DNA of 64,000 nt. It comes from Lingula anatina (taxonomy: Eukaryota > Brachiopoda > Lingulata > Lingulida > Lingulidae). Numbering within the stretch: the first letter of the stretch is position 1; the number at the start of each line of letters is the position of its first letter. Position numbers and translations under genes: made by a program. This document shows, piece after piece, positions 1 through 11,000 of this stretch. Location: positions 1,268,305 through 1,332,304 of the forward strand of contig NW_019773625.1 in the NCBI RefSeq assembly GCF_001039355.2, given 5' to 3'. Below the pieces are notes generated by a model. It worked only from the letters and a program-made list of their open reading frames with translations, searched no databases and had not been told where the DNA came from.

Positions 1-992
1 AAATGGTAAAAATTTCGAAAATGATATATCACACAACACGTACCCTATGAATAGTGAATAAAAAGATGAAATAAGGGAAATCCAAATATACAGGTACATG
101 TTTACATCCACATGTCCTGCTATACGACGCTGCCACAAAGAAAGAAAACATGATTTCATGTGCAATTACCTCTTTAAATTATGATCGTCGCCGCTGGGCG
201 GGGTAAATTATTCAATTATAAATTCTCTCGTGATATTATGTAGTTCTTAACCGAATACGGTAGAGCAGTGAGTAGTTTGAACAGTGCCCCTCTCAGTCTG
301 TAAATGCACTCTTAAATAATCAATTTCTCTCGTTGAAACATTACTGAACGGTTGACATAAACTTCTTAAATAGGAGATTTAAAGAAGAACAGGTATTATT
401 TGCTGATGAGTCGTTTGCGTGCTTAACTGCAGCTTCTTTTCAACAGTTTGAAGTAAACTTTGAGCTCTTGTCACGGTCTAGAAATTGGAAAGTGAGCAAC
501 GGTCAACCGATTCTTTAGGGTTAGAGAACTACGGTTTGTAAATACTAATATTGAATATCAGCCTGTCAGAAAATAAGTAGACAGGAGGAAATTATTCACA
601 TAAAGGAAAATAAATCTAATACGACTGTTGGAGCAAACGAAGCAACGGTACCGCAAAGGTAAAAGATCGAGAGACTATCATATCAATAAATATTGCACAC
701 CGATTGAAATTCCTCGATTGAAAAAGCGCCATTATAAGGAAATAATATCCCCCCAAACCTCACTGCCTAAGGGGAGGGGAGGGCGGCATTCTTGCAACCA
801 TAGTAATCGAAACCTCTAACAGATTACCGGTAGATATATTGGTTAACTTGTAATTGTCAGGGGGATAACACATGAAACAATTTCAATCCGGACTGGAAAA
901 TGCATAATTTCCGCATGTCCTTGTGAATTGGAATCCTATGTAAAATACATACTGTACATATATACACGTTCATTTAGGAAAATGTCACTCAC
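1..992. other. Presumed R5 intron, no further exons recognised
   Basis: Lies downstream of the R5 signal-peptide donor. Only short chance frames on either strand; no CTLD or EGF signature seen. Confidence 0.4.
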
Positions 993-1095
993 CTGCTCTA
1001 TCGCTTTCTTCCGTTGTCCTTCCAAATGAGGGTGATACAAATAAAGATGTGAAAAGCAACCAAAATGAGAGTATTAATAATTTGCTCTTCTTCAT
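993..1095 (-). CDS. R5 signal-peptide exon of a gene leaving the window
   Basis: ATG at 1095, 34 codons: basic start MKKSK, hydrophobic core LLILSFWLLFTSLFV, then SPSFGRTTEESDRA, and donor GCAG|GTGAGT in phase 1. The length and phase are those of exon 1 of R1-R3. It is probably the first exon of another receptor of the cluster continuing leftward. No further exon is recognised in 1-992. Confidence 0.6.
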
Positions 1096-2681
1096 TCTTT
1101 TAAGGAAATAACGACTTGTCCGTTGCACAGTCTCTATATTTTGCCTCTTCTGACTTTCTTACATAAGACGCCTCGTTTACTAAAAAGCAGCGCGTCTATG
1201 AGAAAGATTCTATATGCTCACCCGGATCTCGCCCTTTTGTGGAATGAAAATGAAATGATTTTATTGGGGCTTTTAAAAGTTTTATTTTTCGTGTCCCGAA
1301 AATAAAAAGAGTTGGCACGAATAGGATAGTATAAAGCCTCTAGCATTAACGCTCTGTTTACTAGCACGTTCAGGGTATTGTGATGCGCATGACTAAGGTA
1401 GAATACATTGTACCACCCGACACCAACAGATGTATGAGGAAAAAAAACTAATAATTTCAAAATTAATGACAAAAGGAGAGACTGGAGGTTTTGGTGTGCA
1501 TTGCATTTGACTTTTTCACTCATTGTGTTATCATTATTCGATGTCGGGTGCGGTCGACTGAAAAATTACCACTAAAATAGCTGCTTTACGCACCCAGCCG
1601 CTAGGATGTAAAAAATTAGTTTTCACAGCTGGCCAAGTTGGGCACGGATTAAAAAATTATCGTTATAAATTAAAGAACAGTCCGGTATAAAAATCCCAGT
1701 TACGTCATACTCAAAATCCACCTATTTTTCATTTGATAAGTGTACCAGGTCGGGGTGGTTGGGTGGGGTAGTCGTAGGGGGTGGACACCCTGGGGCATCT
1801 CGCTTTGTTGCACGGCGAATTTCATTGAATACTTCAAAACGGATTTGGGCATCAAGAAACTAGAATCGTTGTTGCGAATGAAAAAGAAAGGGGGTGGGGG
1901 CTCAGCGGTGAAATATACGAGGTTGAGATTGAATGTGTGGAAAGTCCTGGTTGTCTAGCCTTGCTGTACGGTGAATTATGTCTAACAGCTTTCTGGAATT
2001 AACCGATATTTTACAGATCATTGTTTTGACTGCTTAAAAACAGTAAGAATTTATCGGGAATGGGGCTGTGATGGGTGTGATTACCTATCGCCCCCAAATG
2101 AGCCCCTTCAATAACCCCCTCCCCCTTTCTGTGTACCCGCTCCCTGAGAAGTGGTAGTAGATAGAGTTTGGTTTATTTTAGTTTTTTTCAAAAGGACTAA
2201 AGGACTTCCATATTTCCATTGAAATTTCGACTTAACAATTAAAATGCAATTTCACTGCATTTTTAATCCGTTTCACATGAAAATGTCAACTTTTAATTTT
2301 TCATTCAGTTAATAGACAGTGTACATAAAGACAGTGTGCGGTATTTAGAAAGTAAAATAACATGTTGAGATATATTGTTCTACGTGGAAAAACAAACGAC
2401 GAAGATCAAAATTAAGAAATTTTATTACAAAAGCGAAAAACAATGTCCTTTTGATGTGAAATTTGTCGGAAAAGAAATTTATAGGGTAGATTCATGTAGA
2501 TCGTCGTACCCACATCAGATTTTAATGTCTACTTATCAACATTTTAATTAATTATTTAATGAATCGTCATAGTATACTACACCAGTTCAACATGAACTGC
2601 ATCTGGCATACACAGCCATCTGACTCTCTGCACAAAAAATTAAACGTGTAGGCCTAGTAAGTTTTTCTGCGATGGAGATAT
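1096..2681. other. Intergenic region and R4 3' end
   Basis: Between the R4 stop and the R5 start. Contains a minus-strand AATAAA (plus TTTATT near 2420) that could end R4. A 101-codon minus frame at 1218-1523 has no recognisable features. Confidence 0.4.
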
Positions 2682-3315
2682 TTATATGTAATTTTCTCCA
2701 ATTTCACCTAAAATCACAGGACTTGACGTGTAATCTGGTGTGTCACTCTCGCTTTGGTCATCACTCTCACTTTCACTCTCACGAACGAGACAAGCCGCAG
2801 GATAGTCGTAAAGAACACACCTATCACCATTTTCTGGCGACGTGCTTACGTCATAGTCCGGCGTGACGTCACATTCCAGCGATTCCTCCTGGAGCGATAT
2901 GAAGTCACCCGCAAGGCTGTAAAGGGGATCATTGTCATAATCCGATGGTGGTTTGTCTGACGCTGGATAGGGTGGAAGCGGTAAATCTTCAACGGGCATA
3001 AACGAATTTTGTGGATAATCATACAGTGGGTCGAAATCCACGCCATCTTGGGCATCCACGACAGAGGAGGGGTTATCAACATCTGGTGATTCGAATGCAT
3101 TGTAAATAGGGTTTGTGAAGTCTACAAGAGCAATGGAGCCGCGCGAATTAGTCTGAAACACCATATTTGTGTTTGCAAAATCAACAGCTGAAAAACTCGA
3201 TCCATTTTGATTTTCAAGCGACATAGGGCCATAATTACTTGTTGTTACGTCAGTCTCATCTTGTCCGACTTGCCCAGCGACATCTATGGGATTGTTAGGA
3301 CGTCTGCTAGGTGCC
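2682..3315 (-). CDS. R4 long tyrosine-rich cytoplasmic tail
   Basis: 634 nt, acceptor TGTTCCAG|, stop TAA at 2682. About 210 residues, acidic, Pro/Ser-rich and with many tyrosines: VDFTNPIYNAF (FxNPxY), FDPLYDYPQN, PPSDYDNDPLYSL, VTPDYDV, VLYDYPAA, TPDYTSS and ENYI. Repeated DPLY and YDYP units suggest docking sites for SH2/PTB proteins (inference). Much longer than the R1 and R3 tails (53 and 64 residues). No catalytic domain is visible. Confidence 0.72.
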
Positions 3316-6051
3316 CTGGAACAAGTATAAGAAAATCCTACAGCGATTATTGTGAAGTTTCCTATACTTAAAAATCATTGCTATGAGATGTTCAATCTCT
3401 CTTGAATGAATATTCTTGAATGGGGGTTGGGGTAGTATGGGGATAGAATAGCCTAATTCTGCTGGAGAACGTAAGCTGACGGAAACAATTAGCCTACCAA
3501 AAATGTGACTAACTTTGTGGTTTGGTGAGTGATACTGCACTCTCTGTACGAAAAATTAATTTCTGTTTATTAGTAATTTATAGTAATAGCCAGTATTTTT
3601 ACTTTTTTAAACACGAGGGTGGTCCTGTAATAAAACGCAACATGTGAGTAGGCCCTAAAGATGATAAAGATGAAAAAATGATATTGATTTCTATTTATCA
3701 AAAACTGCAGCTAGTTTGTCGCTTGGTGAATGACGCTGCCTTTTCGATACCAAATATTAATTTCTGCTTATTAGTAACATATACTAAAAGTCATATCCAA
3801 AATCAGCAATATATGGGGAAATCATGCTTTGTTAACTGTGTGAGTATATTCACTATTTGAAACACCGGGGTCGTCTTTCATAAAACGCAACATTTGAGTA
3901 AAAATGTGAAAAAAAATTGATTTTTGTCTCTCTGGCTCACCGTCTGCTCTCCCTGTGATATAACTTTATTTCCTTAACCAGCCTCGCTGATCGTCTGCTG
4001 TATCCTGGGATCAGAGCTAAGTTTATCTTCCCCTGGAATCTGAAATTAAACACCAGTAATTGAAAAACCTAGTCAAATATTTCTTCTGAATCACAACAGG
4101 ATCCAGGGGCAGATGGAGGCCATCTTCTGGGTCTTCTGGAAGACAGTCAGAATTTTTCAAGTAAACATTGACATCTGATTTTTTTTCTGTTTGAATGCTG
4201 TCAGAAATGGAGGGTGGATCAACAAAGATTATTAGGAAGACTGTCAGAAATGTATCTGGATCAACCCCTGGCGTTCATCTGGCGTGTCTGGGGTACGCCA
4301 AAGTCACATTCCTTGCGCTTATTTACCAATGCAATTTATTTGCACTCCCGTTCGCCATGATGACATCCTCATTTCTACAGCTCACATGAGTGAGTCAGCC
4401 GTATGAACGGGGTATTTTAGAGTAAGGATAGAAAGGCCATGGCTCATACTCTAAGTAGGTGAAAAAGTCAAAAACATTAACCTGTTCCGTTGTCATTATT
4501 CAAAAGTTTTTTTTTTTGCAAGCAACTTCGATGAATAGATTTATTTGGCAATCAATGTTACAGTTCTGTAGTGGTTTAGTAATTGTTCACATATTTATCG
4601 TTTCACAAACGATACACTGTAGATAATTAAACACGGGAAAAATTCCCAACTTTATCCTGGTCCCCTTTTTTAGAAAGCCTCGAAATCATGAAGCAGGTTT
4701 GTCGTCTCGTGTACATGTGCGAACAGTACTGAAATCGAGATTTTTGTTTGGAGATAGGCATACTTTACCTTTTTGCACACACGCAACTAATGAGTAAAAC
4801 TATTCCAATGACTGTCAATACAAGCAATGCGGCTCCGATACCGATGATAAGTTCTGAAATGCAAAAAATATATATAACACAGTGTGGTCGCCGTTACTGC
4901 ATACTTTCACTAAAGAAATTTGATTTTTTTCGTTTTGGGATATAAAGGACGCTTTGATGCTCTTAACAGTGGAACATACAATCTGTCTACATGTATTATC
5001 TTAGACAACTTCAATATTGAGACATTTAAGACATCAAGTTTATGCTTAACTGATTTAGGATGGACATATTCACTTTGAGAGATCCTAATATGCAATTACA
5101 CCCTTTCGAAAGTTCTCTGCATGTTCGTTCCCTGTTGTTAAACCATTTATTGACCACTACGATCGCAGATGCTCTGTTTAAGTGACTCTCTCATGTTGTA
5201 GCCGGACTATTATGTTGTCAGTCTCTTTCTGAGTGAACTGGTCCAGATTGGGTCAGTCAAATAAACTGCTCAGTGCGAAACGAGCCTATGGGAGCGTTCA
5301 CAACCAGTTGATCCGCGGACTAAATATGGCCGACCCACTTCAAAGATTGTTGCGTAACCCCCTACTAGACACTAAATAGGTACCTGCGGGGATTTCGCGG
5401 CAAGCTTTTGGCTGAGATTTCAACTGGGTCGGCCTTATTTGATCCGTGGACTAGTTAGTCCGAGGATCAACTGGTTCTGGATGCTCTCTTTGTCTGTTTT
5501 TTTTTTTCGGTGCTAGCTGTTATCTGGCTGAATGACATTCGGACAGACAGACGGACAAACAGACTGTCAGCAGTCGCATTACTTTAACTACTTAATGATA
5601 AAAGCAACAAACAAAATCTGGATCTATTGCATCTCAGCACATTAATTCTTACTTTCTTCATCGGTGTCCATCTCTGGGTCTGCTTCCGTTGACTTAACTG
5701 CACACGCACTCTTTCGCCCCGGTGCTACTGCTTTGACTGACTTAAACATAAGAGAGAAAAAATATTTTACTTGCACTGTGGTTTGCTAATTTGTTTAAGG
5801 AACAAAACATAAGATTTTACTTGCTGTACGTTTTTTTAAATTCTATTATAGATATAATTTTAAAAGGGACAAAAAGCTGAAAGGAAGCAATGCAAGGGTT
5901 GTGGAAGATTTTTCAGGTACTTGATTTACTAGATTTTCGCCCCAAAGAAGTAAAGGGTGACATTTAGAAAATTTTACGAGTGAAAAATAAATAATATTCA
6001 TGCACTTACCTGTCAATATTTGGACCGAGGACATAAATATCATGAATGCCT
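2682..6051 (-). CDS. R4: orphan transmembrane module with long Tyr-rich tail
   Basis: Exons joined by phase: 6051-6010 (42 nt, candidate), 5736-5653 (84 nt, VKSTEADPEMDTDEE), 4853-4769 (TM) and 3315-2682 (tail, stop 2682). No signal peptide or lectin exon was found between 5737 and 7852. The upstream phase-1 junction would accept the R3 stalk exon at 8630, so these exons may form an alternative 3' end of R3. Otherwise they belong to a gene with unrecognised 5' exons. If 6051-6010 is the first exon, ATG 6042 would give a very short ectodomain without a clear signal peptide. Confidence 0.6.
4101..4152. repeat. Dispersed repeat with TCTTCTGGGTCTTCTGGAAG
   Basis: The sequence CAGGGGCAGATGGAGGCC, followed by the TCTTCTGG motif, recurs in inverted orientation at 38118-38170. 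Likely part of an unclassified interspersed element; boundaries not resolved. Lies in the R4 TM/tail intron. Confidence 0.45.
4769..4853 (-). CDS. R4 transmembrane exon
   Basis: 85 nt, phase 1 to 2, like the TM exons of R1-R3. Encodes LIIGIGAALLVLTVIGI then VLLISCVCAKR. Acceptor TTTCAG| and donor AAAG|GTAAAG. Confidence 0.75.
5291..5487. mobile_element. Inverted-repeat MITE, family 1
   Basis: Left end GAGCGTTCACAACCAGTTGATCC, read inward to GGACTAA, is mirrored by TTAGTCCGAGGATCAACTGG and GATGCTCTC on the right. The interior contains TAGACACTAAATAGGTACC and GCGGCAAG, shared with 27478-27639 and 57013-57157. Confidence 0.6.
5653..5736 (-). CDS. R4 juxtamembrane acidic exon
   Basis: 84 nt, phase 1 to 1, acceptor AAGTCAG| and donor GAAA|GTAAGA. 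Encodes KAVAPGRKSACAV then KSTEADPEMDTDEE and leads in frame into the TM exon. The product is short and acidic; support is splice sites plus phase only. Confidence 0.5.
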
Positions 6052-7852
6052 CTGTAGGAATATTTTTGATTCATGTGTCACGACATTTACATGTATGTCC
6101 CGTAAAATCCGTTCAGATGTAACTAGTTAGACATCCGGCAAATCTGGTAGAACGCTGGTGTGATTTTGTGACTCCTTTATTCGTCAGTTGTGAGAGAATA
6201 TTAGCACACGATAGTAAGAAGTATCAACGTCCAAATTTCTCATCAGAGCTTTACATTTAACATATTGTTATTTGAAACTAATATAATCCCCGACTGAGAC
6301 TTGTAAATCAACTTATACTGTACACGTAGCACTCGTACTTCGGCATTCAACTCGTGAACAGCTTAGTATTCAAAAACCAACTGATAGAATACAAACCATC
6401 ATATATGTATATACACACATTAAAAACACAAGCTTCGTAAAAATAACTAAATGTCATATTAATTTCTGATCCCTAAAGACCAGATATGTCTTCACCCTGC
6501 CTGTCAGATTGAAACATGGCGGTTTCATTTAAAACACCTACTCTATGAATCAAGTAGGACCTCCTAGCGCAAGAGAATCAGGGTACAAATTAAGTGTTAT
6601 CAAATTATTGAAATCTCAGACGAGGATTAGTGGAGATCATTAGTGATACTAGACCTCTGTTCCCACTTACGTTACTATTGTCTTGACGCCGCGTTATCTA
6701 TTTCAGGCACTTTTGGTCGTACCCTCAAACGTGAGAGTTAGATAACAACAATGTTATGCATTTATATAAACGGGAAATTAAATTTTGATTTAACGTTATC
6801 TACGCACATACTCGAGAGACTTTGCCAGAGTGCAAATGGACCACACGCACAAGTGCTTAGTTTAATATGTGAAACATTTGATCCATTTTCACTTGATTAA
6901 CGACTCATTTTTATCATGTGAAAATGAGTTTTTTAATTCATTCGCTTTTTACAAACAGAGCTAGGTGCTTCATACGTTAGCTTCGGAATGAACTTTAATT
7001 ACGACTTATCTTTATCTTATCTTTATCGTGTTGTGTTAGTAAAACTCTTGGTACACCGACCCACTCTTACAGCATTAAATTTCATTAAAGTTCATCTAAA
7101 GTGCACTGACACTGATGTATAAAATTGACGTTGACTCTCAAATATTGTCAAAGCCCCAACTTTGAGGGGGATGGGAGTGGGTATAAAATCGTTCTCCAAA
7201 CGGTAGCAGGCCCTGAGTATTGGGGTTACAGGAACAAGGGCTTAAATAATTAAGGCACCTTTCTATCAGAAAGTTTGCGAGATTTCATTAGGATGCCATT
7301 GTTAAACACAACAAGCAGTGCTCCAAGTGTTAAGTATCTGAGCACATGTTAATTTAATAATTAATTAAGTACTAATTATATATAATACAAGTACTCATGA
7401 AAGGTTACAAATGCTCTAGGTGTGTTTCGTAAAGCTGTGATTGGTATTTAGATGTCTGTACAGGTAAACATTCTAATATGTGCTCATGTAGTCATCGTCA
7501 TATTGTATGTTAGTTGTCTCGAAGATATTGTTTCCATGACAACAACACAGTGCATGCTATAAATCACCATCTCTAAGTACGATCAAAACCATCTAACATA
7601 AGATAACGGTGTTTTTAGAGTCTCTTTGTGTATATTTGGGCATTCACTTTTTTGGACATACATGTAATGCCTTTGTATTACCATCCAGTTACACTGTATA
7701 TACTGTAAGTATTAAGAACAAGTACAAGTCTAATTCGGACCCAGATTTTTTATATCTAATACATTGTTTATGTGTTCCGAGCAAAGTTATTAAATTGCTG
7801 ACGTCAAATCCACAGATACGTGTACGTTTTTAAACGTCTTTTTTCTACGTCA
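5737..7852. other. Region between R3 tail and R4 module
   Basis: Holds the candidate 42-nt exon 6051-6010 (acceptor CCTACAG|, donor ACAG|GTAAGT, phase 1-1). No signal-peptide, CTLD or EGF exon found. No long open frame. Confidence 0.4.
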
Positions 7853-8045
7853 TCAAATTTTGGATACGTCACCACTTTTGCAGTCCATGCTGAATTCAGA
7901 GGGCCTTCTATCGCCATATTCCTCGTTTTCTACAAGACCGAGTTCTGATGGCGTCACAGAAAGATTGCGAAACATTGGGTTTTTAAACTCCACCCTCTCT
8001 GGCGTCTCGATATCATCATAGTCAGAACGAGGCTGTTTGCGTCTT
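7853..8045 (-). CDS. R3 cytoplasmic tail exon
   Basis: Acceptor GTTGCAG|, 193 nt, stop at 7855-7853. The tail starts [16 protein letters not shown] and contains [11 protein letters not shown], an FxNPxF variant of the R1 tail motif, plus [10 protein letters not shown]. The Tyr-to-Phe change would make any PTB interaction independent of phosphorylation (inference). Confidence 0.78.
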
Positions 8046-11000
8046 CTGCAACAAAAAACAAGGACTACCCTTATCTCTTTTTAAATGTACACATCATCTT
8101 TTGCATGACCTTTGGAACTGATTTCACATTCAGACTGTCGTTTAACAGAAATAAATTTATGTTTATCGAAGATCAAAATGGGTTATTATCAAAAACACGT
8201 TTTAACACTGAATGTGGCTTTGACCAACGAACGTGAAAGCATATGTTTTACCTTTGCAATGCTATGACGACTACCACGACTACAAGCACCAGAAGTAATA
8301 TTCCACCACCTGCGCCAGATCCAATATACGTATACATTTCTGGAATAGGAACTTGTTTTTAGCAGCCACATAAAATGTAGAAAAAGACGTGTTGTTCCAT
8401 AATGTGTTATCAAATGATGAGAATAAGAATTATCAAAATGTCCTTATCCGTTTCAGAAAAACCTTATTGGTTATATTATTGTCTTAAAATCCTGTGAGCA
8501 ACACAAGACAAACATTTTTAACAGACAAAGATCAGAGTGCGGGTTAAGGAAACTTAACCGATGAATTCTTCAACATGTGCTTTTCACTAAATTCCACAGT
8601 ATTTTAATATCAAAACTGACAATACTCACGTTGCTCAGCCTTGCGTTTTGCCGCTTCTTGCGGAGAAGCCGACCCCTCCATTGCGCTCTCTGGTGTGGTC
8701 GACTTGCCGGTTAAGGGACTGCCATTTGATGGTGTTGTCTCACGCGATGGCGTCGTGTCGCTCTTTCTGGCCGTAGATTTTCTGGAGGACGCTGTAGCGA
8801 CTGTTTTGGTCGATAGGACTGTAAACACAGCTGGACCGAAACTCTGTGACCCCGTTGAGGTGCTCCTAACGGTGGTTGTTGCGGCGGTTGGCGTGGCAGT
8901 TGTTTTAGACATATTTGATGAGGTTTGCGTAGTTTGCGTAGTTTTCGTAGTTTTAGTAGAAGTAGGTGTGGTTTTATATTTTGTTGTGGTAGGTGTTGGG
9001 GGTGTCGCGCTAGTTGATGTTGTAGAAGGCAGTGTTGAATTAGTTTTAAAAATAGTCGATGACTTTGGTGTTGAGGAAGTAGAAGTTTTGGTAGGTAAAG
9101 ATGATGCGGTTGTTGTAGCCGTAGAACTAGATTTTCCTGTGTTTGTAGACTTTGTTTTGGAAGTATCTGTTGAGAGAACAGCTACGGAAGGCGTATTTGT
9201 AGCGGGCACTGTAGTTGTAGTTGGTTTTGTGCTAATTGTTGTTGTTGTTGTTGTTGTTAAGGGAGTGGTTGTAACTGCAGTGGTTGGTATCTTAGTTGCA
9301 GTAGTTGTAGTTGGTGTAGTACTTGATGTGGATACAGTACGTGTGGTGGGCGTTATAGCTGTAGTTGGTGTAGTAGTTGCAGATGATGAAGTGGTTGTAG
9401 TAGAACTAGTAGTAGTGGTGGACGGAGTAGTCGTGGGTTCTGTCTTCACTGTAGTAGTTAGCAACGTTCCTATGTGAAAACATTACACAGATTACATTCA
9501 CGACACAAAAACATGACATAGTGATTTACTTATCTAAAATAAGTTTAATTTCAGTTCAGTGACAACTCCACTTTATTTAAACAATGAGGGTATTTAGTTA
9601 GTATTTTACAATCAAACATAATTTTGCACCCATTTCGAATTTCCACTCAGCAAACAAAAAACGCTTCATAACGTTACGATAACTGTTTTGGTTACATAAA
9701 CGTTCTATGTTTGCTGGGTGTCGGTTATTGTACTCCTCTTACAGACTGTTCATGTTATGTGTTATGTGCCCTCACCGTATTGGCACAAGTAGCTGGCCTT
9801 GGCAATACAGGTGACGTCATGCCACCTCCATTTGGTGTTGAACCAGGAGATGCCGTGGTAGATCTGGACACAGTACTCGTAACCTAAGTTCTGCAAAGTG
9901 TCAAATGGTGGAGTCCAACCAGAGGTGGGGAGAGGGGTGCCTTGAATGAATGAGTGAAATGCGAGACTGGAGCAAGTCGTTGTTCTGCATGTAGAAGTTC
10001 AAAAGTCGTACCCAGCAAACACGTCACGTTGGTACCACGTGGTTAATCTGTCGCTATGACGTTATAATGTGGTAGCAACGTGCAAGCCACGTGATCCGAA
10101 CGTGACGTGTTTGCTGGGTAGAAAAAGGCTGTGCATACAGAAAATTAAAATTATGCTTATTCAGGAAGAGCGATTTTGCTCTGGGTACACCCGTACGACT
10201 AACGATTCAACTACAACTCTCAAGACTTTTGCTTCAATGTATAAAAACGGTCACTTAATTGGTCACTTATTCAAAACTTTTAGAAGGCTTTTACACAAAA
10301 CATTAAAGCATAAACCACGTACATCTTTATACATTATCTTTATGTCAAATGTACCTGAACCAACCCACACCCACTTCATACTCCTCGTGGGATCATGTAG
10401 GCCTATCCACGTGGAGCTATCAATAATTCCCGTCAGTCCGTCCTTAAGCCGCACCCATGCATCGTTATTAATAGCCTCGGCAAGAGTGCCGCCATATCTC
10501 CTGCAGTCGTCGAGAGCATCTGCCCAGGACTTTTTCTCCGAGTACGTGCCCTTCACGTATTCGTAGCAAATACCGCCGATGGTTTTTGTCGCCACCTTTA
10601 CCCCAGCTGGTCGGTTTGGACAACTGGCTACTGTTATTTTCTTGGTACTCGACACGGTGGGGTTAAACGATGTTATAGAGGTTGATGAAGCTGTGCTTGA
10701 CATGGTTGTTGTAGGGGCTGTCGTTGTAGTTGGTGTTGTAGTTTCCGTAGTTGTAGCTGATGTAGTAGTTGTAGTGGGTGTGGAAGTTGTGGTAGGATTA
10801 GTTGTAGACGGTGTAGTAGTTGTAGTGGGTGTGGTAGTTGTGGTGGGCGTTGTAGTTGTAGTAGGTGTAGTAGTTGTAGTAGGTGTTGTAGTTGTTGTTG
10901 GTGTAGTAGTTGTAGTAGGTGTAGTAGTTGTGGTGGGTGTAGTAGTTGTAGTAGGTGTAGTAGTTGTGGTGGGTGAAGTAGGTGTAGTAGTTGTAGTTGG

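Noticed and set aside
1218-1523. Minus-strand frame of 101 codons
   Set aside because: No recognisable domain, no clear leader, no supporting splice structure; consistent with chance in AT-rich DNA.
8641-9477. Plus-strand open frame of 278 codons
   Set aside because: Antisense of the R3 second mucin stalk; valine-rich composition is the mirror of Thr codons.
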